A stretch of DNA of 64,000 nt, from the NCBI GenBank assembly GCA_026014585.1, contig JAOZIA010000002.1, forward strand, positions 1 to 64,000. The letters are read 5' to 3'. The stretch is from Candidatus Bathyarchaeota archaeon (GTDB lineage Archaea; Thermoproteota; Bathyarchaeia; Bathyarchaeales; Bathycorpusculaceae). Positions 52,932 through 61,957 of the stretch are shown one piece after another. The notes below the pieces were generated by a model. It did no database searches. It was not told the DNA's origin and saw nothing but the letters and a program-made list of their open reading frames with translations. Position numbers and translations under genes: made by a program. The first letter of the stretch is position 1. Every line of letters starts with the position of its first letter.

Positions 52932-53227
52932 CAGTAAAAACTTGCCTTTTAAGAGAATAATGGCTTTCACACCTATAGTTCCCCTCTATAATAGAAACCA
53001 CAATTGGGTAAACCTTATAACTCTAAAAAGTTGAAGCTGCAACATGGGCAAAGTAAATAAAAAATACAGTCTGCTACCGTTGCCATATTAATTGTTTTAA
53101 GTTTAGTAACCGCCCAACTTATTTTTGTCCAATCCTGTTGCTGTTAATTTTCAAAAAATCGAAAAAAACAAATGTTGAATAGTTTTTCTGGGAAGGCGTA
53201 CGTTCATTTTACATTCCTATTAGCAGC

Positions 53228-53298
53228 CTATTAGGCTCCAAATAGTAATTCATTGCAGAAACGATAGAGGAGGGTCTATTGGCACCTTTTTCAACCAA
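53228..53298 (+). repeat. Two-hairpin repeat element, copy C
   Basis: Hairpin 1 (53228-53245) is the exact reverse complement of hairpin 1 of copy B, i.e. the hairpin is flipped. The core is identical to copy A over 27 bases, including TTGCAGAAACGATAGAGG. Hairpin 2 is short here (TTGG with CCAA around CACCTTTTTCAA). It lies in the divergent gap between the CoA operon and ugd, 85 bases before the ugd start. Confidence 0.7.
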
Positions 53299-53334
53299 AA
53301 CAGATACCTTTTGGTGAGCAACTGAACCTTTAAA

Positions 53335-53346
53335 CCCTTATATAGG
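53335..53346 (+). promoter_or_regulatory. Candidate TATA box of the ugd/rml operon
   Basis: CCCTTATATAGG lies about 40 bases before the TTG start at 53383, a usual archaeal promoter distance. It is downstream of repeat copy C, so that copy would not be in this transcript. Confidence 0.45.
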
Positions 53347-53382
53347 TGAGAAAAAATCGTTGTATCAGTCACAATATAGGAT

Positions 53383-54750
53383 TTGTATGCTTTGAAGTTT
53401 CCAAAAATTTCAGTTATAGGCGTTGGTTATGTTGGTTTGTGCACTGCGGTTGGGTTTGCCAGCAGAGGCTTTAACGTCACTGCATCAGATGCAATTGCTG
53501 AAAAAGCAGAAAAAATCAGCCATGGAATTGCGCCGTTTCATGAGCCCGGACTAGATGAGCTTTTAAATAAATCAATTAAAGAAGGCACTCTTAAAGCCTT
53601 ATCAAACCAGACCAAGCAGGCGATTTTTGATTCAGACCTCACATTCATTGCCGTGGGCACCCCAAGCCTCTCAGATGGCAGCATCGACCTAAAATACATC
53701 GAGATGGCTGCGCGGGAAATCGGAGAAGCCCTAAAACAAAAAACAGGCTACCACGTGGTTATCGTCAAAAGCACAGTGGTTCCAGGCACCACTCAGGGCA
53801 TAGTACTAAGTACGCTTGAGGCGGTTTCGGGCAAAAAAGTGGGTGTTGATTTTGGTTTATGTATGAATCCTGAGTTTTTGAGGTAGGGCAACGTGTTTGA
53901 AGACCTCTTCCATCCCGACCGCATCGTAATTGGCTCACATAATCAGAAAGCAGGCGACCAAGTAGCCACCCTGTACGAAGCATTCTACGGCAAAGACCTA
54001 CCCACAGTAATCCGAACCAGCCTCGCAACCGCTGAACTCATCAAATACGCCAGCAACAGCTTCCTAGCCACAAAAATCAGCTTCATCAACACCATGGCAA
54101 ATCTGTGCGAAAAAATCCCAGGCGCAGACGTAAAAGTCGTAGCAGCAGCCATGGGCATGGACAAACGCATCGGCGGACTGTTTTTGAATGCGGGCTTAGG
54201 CTATGGCGGCTCATGTTTCCCCAAAGACATCAAAGCCTTAATCGCCGCAGCAAAATCGCTCGGTTACCCCTTAGATCTTTTGGAAGAAGTGGAAAATGTC
54301 AACCACACTCAACCACTTAAAGCCGTGACGCTCTGCAAAGAACTGCTAAATGCGCCACTGAAGGGCAAAACGGTATCTCTATTGGGGTTGTCATTTAAAG
54401 CAGACACAGACGATATGAGGGAAGCCCGAGTAATTCCAATAGTTGAGCAACTTCTAACAGAAGGCGCAGATGTAAAAGCATATGACCCCGTGGCGATGGG
54501 TGTTGCCCAAGGAATTTTTGGCGACAAAATCACATATGCCAAATCTGCTAGGGATTGTCTCTGCGGCGCAGACTGTGCGGTGTTGGTTACGGAGTGGGAA
54601 GAGTTCAAGCAACTCGAACCTGAAGACTTCATTGTTAACATGAAAACGCCAGTTCTGGTTGACGGCAGACGAATCTATGACGCAAAGGTGTTTGGCGAAA
54701 AAATGCGGTTTCGAGCCATAGGTCTTGGCTATCCTAAAGAGGGCAAATAG
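53383..54750 (+). pseudogene. UDP-glucose/GDP-mannose-type sugar dehydrogenase interrupted by one in-frame TAG
   Basis: The enzyme oxidises a nucleotide sugar to its uronate with NAD. The reading frame, ignoring one stop, gives 455 residues and a complete family profile: VIGVGYVGLCTAVGFASRGF, IVKSTVVPGTT, MNPEFLR, FHPDRIVIGSHN, ELIKYASNSFLATKISFINTMANLCE, the catalytic-Cys region GLGYGGSCFPKDIKAL and SLLGLSFKADTDDMREA. The TAG (53884-53886) falls in MNPEFLR-stop-GNVFED, where the family has Glu; GAG to TAG is a single change. Nothing else is broken. It may be a recent pseudogene, a sequence error, or read through. Confidence 0.85.
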
Positions 54751-54806
54751 CGAAAGACCTTTAACAGCAATTCGCCCTTAACAGAAGGTATCAGAGGTTA
54801 GATTGC

Positions 54807-55865
54807 ATGAAGGCGCTTGTACTCAGCGGCGGAAAAGGAACTAGGCTTCGACCTTTAACGTTTACCTGTGCAAAACAGCTTATACCAGTAGCAAACAAAC
54901 CCATCCTCGGCTATGTTCTAGACCAAGTAGCATCAACCAGCATCAAAAAAGTTGGAATAATCACCGCACATGAAACAGGGCAATACGTCGAGGATTATGT
55001 GAAAGATGGTGCTACATGGAACCTAAATGTAAGATATATTCCTCAATAACCCCTTGGGTTGGCGCATGCGGTTAAGACGGCTGAGAAATTTTTAGGCGAT
55101 GACTCATTTATCATGTGCCTTGGTGATAACGTCACGGGACAGGGCTTAAGCGGATTCACCAAGAAGTTTAAGCAGGAAAAACTTGATGCACTCATTATTT
55201 TAAAACCAGTTGAGAATCCATCCAGTTTTGGCATCGCAATTTTAGACAAGGAAGGCAACATCCTAAAGCTCGTGGAGAAACCAAAAACCTACATGGGCAA
55301 CCTCGCAATCATCGGGACTTACTTCTTCTCAAGCAAAGTGCATGATGCAATTGAAAAGATTAAGCCTTCATGGCGCGGTGAGTTGGAAATTACTGACGCT
55401 ATCCAAGAAATGATAAACATGGGACTAAAAGTTAAAGCGGAAATACTTAATTCGTGGTGGCTGGACACAGGCAAAAAAGATGACATCCTCTCGGCTAATG
55501 CAAAGATCCTTGACGAGTTTGTCCAAACTGACGTGAAAGGCGAGTTGTCCTGTAGCACAGTTGATGGCAGAGTGAAAGTGGAAGAAACCGCAAAGATAAC
55601 CAACAGCACCATACGAGGACCATGTGTGATTGGCAAAAACGTGGTTGTAGAGAACAGTTTTATTGGTCCTTACACGAGCGTGGGCGATTGTTCGGTAATT
55701 AGTAATTCTAACGTGCAGTATTGTGTGATTCAGGATTATGTCACCATTAAGGATGTAGAACGTTTAGAGGATAGTTTGATTGGAAAAAACGCGAAGGTCA
55801 CACGGAACCAGCGGAACAGAACCATTCGTTTGCATGTGGGAGATTATTCTGAAGTGGAAGTGTAA
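54807..55865 (+). pseudogene. rmlA: Glucose-1-phosphate thymidylyltransferase (RmlA-type) interrupted by one in-frame TAA
   Basis: This would make dTDP-glucose, the first step to dTDP-rhamnose. Ignoring one stop the frame gives 352 residues, the long archaeal type with a C-terminal left-handed beta-helix (IRGPCVIGKNVVVENSFIGPYTSVGDC). Visible motifs: LVLSGGKGTRLRPLTFTCAKQLIPVANKPI, LGDNVTGQG and VEKPKTYMGN. The TAA (55047-55049) lies in RYIPQ-stop-PLGLAHAV, where relatives have Glu before PLGLAHA; GAA to TAA is one change. The downstream part could start at TTG 55059 but would lack the nucleotide-binding loop. Confidence 0.85.
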
Positions 55866-55944
55866 ATAACTAAATAAAAACCGTTATAAAGCGTACAAAG
55901 GAACTATGTTATTAACAAATCACGTCACTAAGGAAAGAACAGCC

Positions 55945-56448
55945 ATGCTTAAAGGGTTAATAATTAAGCCGATAAAACGTTTCCCAGACGAAAGAGACAT
56001 CTTTTCAGAGGTAATGCGAACAGACTGGAAAGACCTTTTTGGCGAAGACAAAATCGCCCAAGCTAACTGCTCAATCACTTACCCAAGCATTATCAGGGCA
56101 TGGCACAGGCACCTGCGGGGGCAAGTGGATTACTTTCTGGTTTTAAAGGGACAAATCAAAATCGGTGTTTACGATGATGAAAGCGGCGAACTAGACGAAG
56201 TCATCTCCAGCGATGCGGCCATGCAGATTGTCCGTGTTCCAGGGCAGTACTGGCATGGTTTCAAAGCTGTGGGTGTTGAGCCCGCGATGCTGCTTTATTT
56301 TACAACTAACCTGTATAATCCACAAGACCCAGATGAGGAACGCAGAGCATGGAATGACCCCACATTGATTCCTAAATCTGTTAATGGTAATGAGAAGGAT
56401 TGTCGGGTTGGTAAAGTTTGGGATTGGAATCTCTCACCAAACAAGTAG
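55945..56448 (+). CDS. rmlC: RmlC-like dTDP-4-dehydrorhamnose 3,5-epimerase
   Basis: The product is 167 residues with a cupin fold: start KGLIIKPIKRFPDERDIF, then SIIRAWHRHLRGQVDYFLVLKGQIKIGVYDDESG (the catalytic-His region) and VPGQYWHGFKAVG. I used the ATG at 55945, which gives the family N-terminus; an ATG at 55906 adds 13 residues without similarity. It epimerises the keto sugar before the final reduction. Confidence 0.85.
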   Translation: MLKGLIIKPIKRFPDERDIFSEVMRTDWKDLFGEDKIAQANCSITYPSIIRAWHRHLRGQVDYFLVLKGQIKIGVYDDESGELDEVISSDAAMQIVRVPGQYWHGFKAVGVEPAMLLYFTTNLYNPQDPDEERRAWNDPTLIPKSVNGNEKDCRVGKVWDWNLSPNK

Positions 56449-56458
56449 GTGAAATGTT

Positions 56459-57466
56459 ATGAAGGTTTTAGTGACTGGCGGTTTAGGGTTTATCGGAAGC
56501 AACTTTTGCAAGTACCTACTTGCAAACTATCCAGATTGGGAACTGATTAACGTTGACAAAATCGGGATTGGCGCTAACCCAGCCAACCTAAAAGACATAG
56601 AGAACAATAAACAGTACACTTTCATAAAAGGCGATATCTGCAACCCCCAACTCATGAACAGGCTAATCCATCAAGTAGACATGATAGTGAACATCGCCGC
56701 GGAAACACACGTTGACAGAAGCATCGCTGACCCCTACATATTCCTGCAAAACAACACCATCGGCACATACACCATCCTCGAATCCATCAGAAGACACAAC
56801 CATAAAGCAAGGTTTCTGCAGGTTTCAACAGACGAGGTTTACGGAGAAGCCATTGAAGGCTCATTTACCGAGAACACGCCGCCAAGACCAGGCAACCCAT
56901 ACTCAGCTTCAAAAGCCGCCGCGGACATGTTCGTGCTCTCATACCACAAAACCTTCGGCTTAAACGTGGTTATTACCCGCTGCACCAACAATTTTGGTCC
57001 ATACCAGCTACCTGAAAAACTTATTCCCAAAACCGTTATCCGCACCCTGCGTGATTTGCCGATTCCCATTTACGGCACTGGACAAAACGTTCGCGACTGG
57101 ATACACGTTGAGGATCACTGCTCAGCTGTTGCAACAGTTCTGGAGAAGGGCAAAGCAGGCGAAATCTACAACGTATCCGCAGGCAACGAAGTAACAAACA
57201 TTACCATAGCTAAAAAAATCATCAGCCAACTCAACAAGCCTGAAAGCTTAATCACGTTTGTAGAAGACCGCCCTGGACATGACACACGCTACAGCTTAGA
57301 CTCATCCAAACTAAGGCAAGAGCTTGGGTGGGTGCCAAAGCACAAGTTTGAAGAATCTTTGGAGTCAACCATCACATGGTACCTAAATAATGAGCACTGG
57401 TGGAGTCCGTTTGCAACTGACGTAATCTTGCATCCCACGCCCTGGAAGATTGGTGGACTTCATTGA
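56459..57466 (+). CDS. rmlB: dTDP-glucose 4,6-dehydratase
   Basis: The product is 335 residues. The NAD loop TGGLGFIGSNF is at 6-16, the TDE catalytic triplet at about 124-126 (QVSTDEVYG) and YSASK at 148-152. The substrate region CTNNFGPYQLPEKLIP is typical of RmlB. It converts dTDP-glucose to the 4-keto-6-deoxy sugar. Its stop overlaps the TTG of rmlD. Confidence 0.94.
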   Translation: MKVLVTGGLGFIGSNFCKYLLANYPDWELINVDKIGIGANPANLKDIENNKQYTFIKGDICNPQLMNRLIHQVDMIVNIAAETHVDRSIADPYIFLQNNTIGTYTILESIRRHNHKARFLQVSTDEVYGEAIEGSFTENTPPRPGNPYSASKAAADMFVLSYHKTFGLNVVITRCTNNFGPYQLPEKLIPKTVIRTLRDLPIPIYGTGQNVRDWIHVEDHCSAVATVLEKGKAGEIYNVSAGNEVTNITIAKKIISQLNKPESLITFVEDRPGHDTRYSLDSSKLRQELGWVPKHKFEESLESTITWYLNNEHWWSPFATDVILHPTPWKIGGLH

Positions 57467-58356
57467 AACTGCTAATTACGGGCGCAAGCGGACTGTATGG
57501 GTCCAAGCTTGCCAAGATGGCACTTGAGCGGGGTTTTGATGTTTACGCCTCAGACATTCAAGAACTCAGCGTTTACGGCAAATACGTGAAAATGGATGTT
57601 GCTGACAGGGCAATGGTGAAAGAGGTTTTTGAGAAAGTTAAACCTGACGCTGTGGTTCATGCTGCAACATTAACTGACGTGGACAAGTGTGAGCAGAATC
57701 AGAGTCTTGCATGGAAAATCAACGTTGAAGGAACCGAAAATATCGTGCAGTCCGTGCAGGATGTAGGCTCGTATCTAGTTTATATTTCGACAGATTACGT
57801 TTTCAGCGGCAAAAAAGGCAACTACACCGAAACCGACACGCCAGACCCCATCAACTATTACGGCTTAACCAAACTCAAAGCAGAACAAGTAGTCAAAGAC
57901 TTACTGCCAAACTACTTTATTGCGCGTCCCAGCGTCATTTACGGAGCCACCCCAGCAGCGGGAAAAATCAATTTTGCACTCTGGGTTATCGAACAGCTTC
58001 GAAGGTGTGAAAAAATCCGCATAGTCACCGACCAATGGAACACACCAACACTTAACACTAACTTGGCAGAGATGACTCTTGAAGCGGTTGAGCGAAAACT
58101 CACAGGCACATTCCATTTGTGTGGTGCTTCACGGATTAGCCGCTATGAGTTTGCCCAAAAAATCGCCGACGCTTTCGGGTTGAGTATTAACTATATTGAA
58201 CCAGTTGAAGCATCCATTTTCACTTGGCCAGCAAAACGTCCCGTAGATTCATCACTTAGCACCGTGAAAGCCCAGTGTACACTAAAATGTAAGCCGATGG
58301 AGATTTACGGGGCAGTGCAGCAGTTGAAAAGAGAGATTGTAGACCAAAAAACCTGA
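57463..58356 (+). CDS. rmlD: dTDP-4-dehydrorhamnose reductase
   Basis: The product is 297 residues, starting at TTG in a TTGA overlap. The NADP loop ITGASGLYGSKLA, VVHAATLTDVDKCE, YISTDYVFSGKKGNY and the catalytic YYGLTKLKAEQ show the RmlD family. It makes dTDP-rhamnose, or a related deoxysugar, for glycans. It closes the rml operon; the RNase P gene follows after 13 bases. Confidence 0.9.
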   Translation: MKLLITGASGLYGSKLAKMALERGFDVYASDIQELSVYGKYVKMDVADRAMVKEVFEKVKPDAVVHAATLTDVDKCEQNQSLAWKINVEGTENIVQSVQDVGSYLVYISTDYVFSGKKGNYTETDTPDPINYYGLTKLKAEQVVKDLLPNYFIARPSVIYGATPAAGKINFALWVIEQLRRCEKIRIVTDQWNTPTLNTNLAEMTLEAVERKLTGTFHLCGASRISRYEFAQKIADAFGLSINYIEPVEASIFTWPAKRPVDSSLSTVKAQCTLKCKPMEIYGAVQQLKREIVDQKT

Positions 58357-58369
58357 TTTTATGTGACTT

Positions 58370-58702
58370 GTGTTGAAAAAAGAAACAAAATCCTCATCGA
58401 TTAAGCAGATTGCAAGGCAACGCATAGACACACTATTTAGCTTAGCTGAGGCACAAGTGAAAACTAACCCCGCGCTTTGCAGGCGCTACATTGAGTTGGC
58501 TCGAAGGATTGCGATGTCCGCAAGAGTATCTTTGCCCAAAGAGTACAGGCGTAGATTGTGCAAAAAATGTAATAGTCTGCTGGTGCATGGTTACAATTGC
58601 AGAGTGAGAATTCAACAAAAACGAGAACCTCACGTTGTAGTTACATGTTTAAACTGCGGATGTCAAAGCCGCTACATGCTAAACAAGAAGGAAAAAAAAT
58701 AA
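58370..58702 (+). CDS. rnp4: RNase P protein component 4 (Rpr2/Rpp21 family)
   Basis: The product is 110 residues, starting at GTG. It has an N-terminal helical region (QIARQRIDTLFSLAEAQVKTNPALCRRYIELARRIAMSARVSLPKEYRRRLCKKC) and a zinc-binding set of four Cys (CKKC and CLNC). Archaeal RNase P uses it with Rnp1 to process tRNA 5' ends. Its stop overlaps the following ATG by one base. Confidence 0.9.
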   Translation: MLKKETKSSSIKQIARQRIDTLFSLAEAQVKTNPALCRRYIELARRIAMSARVSLPKEYRRRLCKKCNSLLVHGYNCRVRIQQKREPHVVVTCLNCGCQSRYMLNKKEKK

Positions 58703-59007
58703 TGAACGAAATAACAACACGAATGAAACGCCATGTGCGGCACGTCCTTAAAGACGAAAACCCAACAGTTTGGGTTGGAAAAGAAGGCTTGACCACGCAG
58801 TTGGTAGCTGAAATCGAAAAACAATTACAAAAAAACAAAATGGTAAAAATCCGCATACTTCCCGCTGCCTTAGTAGGCGATAACACTGCAGAAAAAATTG
58901 CAACAGCCGCAGCAGAGCAAACTGAGGCGGCGCTGGTTGAGGTTAGAGGGCACGTTTTCATACTGTTCCGCAAACGCAGAAAGCCAGAGACCACAAAACC
59001 TGCCTAA
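58702..59007 (+). CDS. YhbY/CRM-domain RNA-binding protein
   Basis: The product is 101 residues. The CRM fold is visible: TVWVGKEGLTTQLVAEIEKQLQKNKMVKIRIL, the conserved GK.G.t....i...l...elvKi pattern, then VEVRGHVFILFRKRR. These proteins bind pre-ribosomal or intron RNA. A longer frame from 58597 adds unrelated residues inside the RNase P gene and was not used. TAATG overlap with rnp4 indicates translational coupling. Confidence 0.87.
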   Translation: MNEITTRMKRHVRHVLKDENPTVWVGKEGLTTQLVAEIEKQLQKNKMVKIRILPAALVGDNTAEKIATAAAEQTEAALVEVRGHVFILFRKRRKPETTKPA

Positions 59008-59113
59008 ACATGGCAGTTCACTGAACCTAACCACCCGTTTGGGTTTTATTTTTTTTAAGCCAAAGATTGTTACATCTGTGAGACAACAAATCTTGATATT
59101 CTTTTTTGCCTGA

Positions 59114-59127
59114 TTTTTATATATAGA
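59114..59127 (+). promoter_or_regulatory. TATA-like box of the zinc-ribbon gene
   Basis: TTTTATATATAGAG lies so close to the ATG at 59138 that the transcript would start at or very near the start codon (leaderless type). Confidence 0.4.
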
Positions 59128-59137
59128 GTGCGCTAAG

Positions 59138-59263
59138 ATGGTTAATTGCCCCAAATGTGGAAAAAAAATTGCTAAACCCGCAAGAAAAATAGAAAACTCG
59201 TATTTCTATTTGGCTATGTATGTCTGCGATAATTGCGGTTACGATTTTAAGAACATAAAGTAG
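59138..59263 (+). CDS. 41-residue zinc-ribbon protein
   Basis: The 41-residue product has two CxxC pairs (CPKCGKK near the N-terminus and CDNCGYDF near the C-terminus), so it should bind one zinc in a ribbon fold. Spacing of about 25 residues between the pairs is usual for such domains. Small archaeal zinc ribbons of this kind often bind RNA or ribosomes, but nothing here shows the partner. The gene ends before a candidate structured RNA. Confidence 0.65.
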   Translation: MVNCPKCGKKIAKPARKIENSYFYLAMYVCDNCGYDFKNIK

Positions 59264-59337
59264 CTTCTGTGAGCAATAACACTTAGTTAAGCCTGTTAGC
59301 GGTTTTCTGTTTGTTGTATCATCATGCAACCACATTA

Positions 59338-59348
59338 TTTTATATTTT
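59338..59348 (+). promoter_or_regulatory. TATA-like box upstream of the structured RNA
   Basis: TTTTATATTTT lies about 25 bases before the proposed RNA start near 59365-59370. Confidence 0.4.
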
Positions 59349-59364
59349 TAGATGGGCATGAGTA

Positions 59365-59512
59365 TTTCAGAGCCAAAGTGAAAGAGGAAGTAGCCAGCCA
59401 CAGTTAAGTAAGTCTGGCAGCCAATAAAGGATAAGGATGTTCCCCTCAGCGTTCTAACCCTTATCTGGAAGAGGCACAGGGCTTGACTTACTTAACACTT
59501 CTTTTTCTTCTC
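59365..59512 (+). ncRNA. Candidate structured RNA, about 140 bases
   Basis: A perfect 12-base stem (GTTAAGTAAGTC at 59403-59414 with its complement at 59485-59496) encloses an inner 7-base stem (GATAAGG at 59430-59436 with CCTTATC at 59459-59465). The inner loop (59437-59458) is C-rich. A TATA-like box sits upstream and a T-rich tract (CTTCTTTTTCTTC) follows the outer stem, as at an archaeal terminator. No open frame of note crosses it. It does not match tRNA, 5S, SRP or RNase P RNA, and the distances do not fit an H/ACA guide. The family is unknown; it could also be the leader of the next gene. The remaining gap has nothing else supported. Confidence 0.5.
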
Positions 59513-59611
59513 CCTAAACAAAAACACAACAGTGAAAAAATTGCCAAGACTTTTAATTAATTGAGGCAAAATCTAAAAATACAAAATAACCAATTATGCT
59601 GTTGAAGAAAA

Positions 59612-59815
59612 ATGAGACCAATAACAACCCGTGGACAACGCAGAATCGGCAAAACCATACATAAACTGGAAAACAGCGTGGAACTCAGCAGCAAAGAAGG
59701 CAAAGCCAAAGTTGCCGAAATAAAATACAGGCAGAAAGCCCAAACAACACAGGGGTTTAACACGGACTCTCCAGTGCAGAACCTGCGTGACCCAGAAAAC
59801 TGGAAGAAAAAATAG
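59612..59815 (+). CDS. Small basic protein of unknown function
   Basis: The product is 67 residues, Lys/Arg/Gln/Thr-rich (MRPITTRGQRRIGKTIHKLENSVELSSKEG), with no hydrophobic core; probably disordered or RNA-binding. It may be a real gene, since it sits between the structured RNA and the next gene on the same strand, but there is only a weak ribosome-site-like motif. Confidence 0.4.
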   Translation: MRPITTRGQRRIGKTIHKLENSVELSSKEGKAKVAEIKYRQKAQTTQGFNTDSPVQNLRDPENWKKK

Positions 59816-59853
59816 TCCGCATCTTTTTTAAGGGGTTTTTCTTTGTTTATTTT

Positions 59854-60222
59854 GTGAATTTTATGTCTACTTCTTTTGATGCCACGTCAGATTGGAATTT
59901 TAGAGTTTTTGACCAAAGAGTAGTCACCGTAAAAAGTAAAAACGAGAAAATCCGCAAAGCCGCCGTGATGGACTCCTTATTGGGGCTCATGTTTTCTGTT
60001 GAGGTCCCAGAGGAGATTTCCATGCAGGATTTAACAATTGACAAGGAGGTCTTGGTTAATCTTAAAGTTTACACGTCAAAGAGCACTGCAGGTGTGGATG
60101 AGGCGTTTTTGGGTTTCTTTGAGGCTTTAGATGTTAACCAGAACATGGGGGACTTCATTGGAGCATATTGGGTTTATCCAACCAAAATCCGCTTTAAACT
60201 TGTCGAGTTAGAAGAAACCTAA
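59854..60222 (+). CDS. Protein of unknown function, 122 residues
   Basis: The product is 122 residues, soluble, alternating beta and helix (WNFRVFDQRVVTVKSKNEKIRKAAVMDSLLGLMF, VLVNLKVYTS, WVYPTKIRFKLVELEET). A GTG opens the frame; an ATG three codons later (59863) is equally possible. No motif is recognised. It is convergent with ftsY, 22 bases away. Confidence 0.55.
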   Translation: MNFMSTSFDATSDWNFRVFDQRVVTVKSKNEKIRKAAVMDSLLGLMFSVEVPEEISMQDLTIDKEVLVNLKVYTSKSTAGVDEAFLGFFEALDVNQNMGDFIGAYWVYPTKIRFKLVELEET

Positions 60223-60244
60223 CAGAAAAGCCCACCCGTAAGAA

Positions 60245-61153
60245 TCAAGCACGTAGAACCATGTTAACGAATTTTTCAGGATTAAACAGCTCTAAATCCT
60301 TGTAGGTTTGACCTACCCCAATAAACAAGATAGGCTTAGTCGTAACATAAGTTACACTGAGCGCGGAACCCCCTTTCACGTCCGCATCAACTTTAGTGAG
60401 AATTGTTGCATCAATGCCCACGGCACTGTTGAACTCTTCCGCCTGCATAACCGCATCGTTGCCAATCAGTGAGTCCACAGTGAAAACAGTCAAGTCAGGC
60501 TTAACCACACGTTTCACCTTAATCAACTCATTCATTAAGTTCTGGTTAGTTTACATTCTACCCGCAGTGTCAATCAAAACCACGTTTACACCGTGCGCTT
60601 TTGCGTGGCTGATTGTGTCAAAAGCAACTGCGGCTGGGTCAGCGCCATACGTATGCTTAATTACACGCAGACCCAAGCGTTTAGCGTGCTCTTCAAGCTG
60701 CTCAATTGAGCCTGCACGGTAAGTGTCAGCACCTGCCAAAACCACCGAGATTCCCTTGTCTTTGAGGAACTGGGCAACTTTGGCGATTGTGGTGGTTTTT
60801 CCTGTGCCGTTAATGCCGACAAACAGGATAGAAAATGGCTCTTTTTTCTTGCGTTTCTCCTCAATTAGGTTTAGGAAATTTATTTGGTTTTTTGTAAGCA
60901 TAACATCCAAGAGAACTTGCCTAAGGTTATCTTCGACGATTTTTTTGCGGTCTTCCATGCGTTTAACTTGGTAGCCGGTTAAGCGTTTTTCAAGTTCATC
61001 GCAGATTTTGTCTGCAACGGGGAAGGCCACATCGTTTTCGGCAAGGCTCATTTTAAAATCTGAAAGAATTGGGTTAATGTTTTCAGCTTTAAGTTCGGTT
61101 GTTGTTACTTTTGAGACTAGGCCTTTGAAACCGGACTTAAGCTTCTCAAACAT
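60245..61153 (-). pseudogene. ftsY: SRP receptor FtsY, interrupted by one in-frame TAA
   Basis: FtsY is the membrane receptor of the signal recognition particle. The start ATG 61153 (MFEKLKSGFKGL) is behind GAGAAGGGA, four bases after the prefoldin stop. The NG domain is complete: FVGINGTGKTTTIAKVA (Walker A), GADTYRAGSIEQLE, LIDTAGRM, then after the stop [42 protein letters not shown] and [17 protein letters not shown]. The TAA (60551-60553) follows DTAGRM where nearly all relatives have Gln (GRMQTN); CAA to TAA is one change. With a stop here the receptor would be non-functional. FtsY is normally essential, so a sequence error or recoding is more likely than true loss. Confidence 0.9.
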
Positions 61154-61157
61154 TGTT

Positions 61158-61604
61158 TTACTGTTTCCCTTCTCGTACGTTGGCAAGTATTGTTTGAGCG
61201 CGGTTTCGGCTTGAACCTAAACGTTCCGCAACCTGCTGGAACTGCTGTTGTCCAGCTTGCAGAGTTTTTTCAAGCTCTTCAGTGCGCTCTTTTATTGTTG
61301 CTTTTGCTTCAGCTAAGGTTTTTTCAACCGAGACGCCTGCGCCAAGAGAGATTATTACTTTGTCAGAGTCGGCGAGCTTAAATTTCATGTATGCGCTTCC
61401 GCCGATTGGAATAAGAAGTTCAGAGTTTTCTTTTTCCTTCTCTATGCCTTCTAAGGTTTCGTTGGCATAGGTTAAGTCGTTTATGGCAGCATTAATCATG
61501 CTGATGCGTTGCTGAAGGGTTTCAGCGGTTTGTTCAAGGTAGCGCATTTCCATGCTGAGCTTGCGAAGTTCTTCTTCATCGTGGCTGTGGTCGTGAACTG
61601 CCAA
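61158..61604 (-). CDS. pfdA: Prefoldin alpha subunit
   Basis: The product is 148 residues: two long helices (about 8-50 and 95-140) joined by a beta-hairpin region (SELLIPIGGSAYMKFKLADSDKVIISLGAGVSVEKTL), the prefoldin/GimC alpha arrangement. It binds unfolded proteins together with the beta subunit. It lies three bases after the LX gene and just before ftsY, the usual archaeal order. Confidence 0.92.
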   Translation of the reverse strand: MAVHDHSHDEEELRKLSMEMRYLEQTAETLQQRISMINAAINDLTYANETLEGIEKEKENSELLIPIGGSAYMKFKLADSDKVIISLGAGVSVEKTLAEAKATIKERTEELEKTLQAGQQQFQQVAERLGSSRNRAQTILANVREGKQ

Positions 61605-61607
61605 AGC

Positions 61608-61835
61608 TTATGCCTCAGAGAGCATTTTTTTAAGAATTGGGTTTTCAATGTTTTCTTCAGAGACTTCTTCGGCTGAAGTGATTTTTATGTGGTACCTTCT
61701 GACACGGTGCTTGCTGCCGATTTCAGCATAAACTTTCTCTACGGCATGCTCTTTTTTCTCAGCCATCACTTCTTTAGCGAATGGAGTGTTAAGCTCAGGC
61801 TTGCTGATTTGGCCCGTTACTTTGAAAACTTTCAT
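61608..61835 (-). CDS. rpl18a: Ribosomal protein L18a/LX
   Basis: The product is 75 residues, the short archaeal form: MKVFKVTGQISKPELNTPFAKEVMAEKKEHAVEKVYAEIGSKHRVRRYHIKI. It is the archaeal LX protein (also called L20e/L18Ae) of the large subunit. The last 20 residues are acidic. The 122-base gap to aIF6 holds nothing else supported. Confidence 0.93.
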   Translation of the reverse strand: MKVFKVTGQISKPELNTPFAKEVMAEKKEHAVEKVYAEIGSKHRVRRYHIKITSAEEVSEENIENPILKKMLSEA

Positions 61836-61957
61836 TTAACTCATCTTCCTGCACAACATCTTTGCATTCCCAATTATAAACATATTCACCAAAAAAGTGG
61901 GACTACAGCATTTTGGGGTTCATTTTGCGCGCACTTCAAAAATGGAAAAAGCAGGAA

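Noticed and set aside
53884-53886. Pyrrolysine at the ugd TAG
   Set aside because: Two nearby genes have TAA in the same kind of position, the expected residue is Glu, and TAG ends other genes in this window.
59403-59496. H/ACA guide RNA interpretation of the structured RNA
   Set aside because: An ACA follows the outer stem, but the distance from it to the upper stem (about 29 bases) and the missing K-turn motif do not fit.
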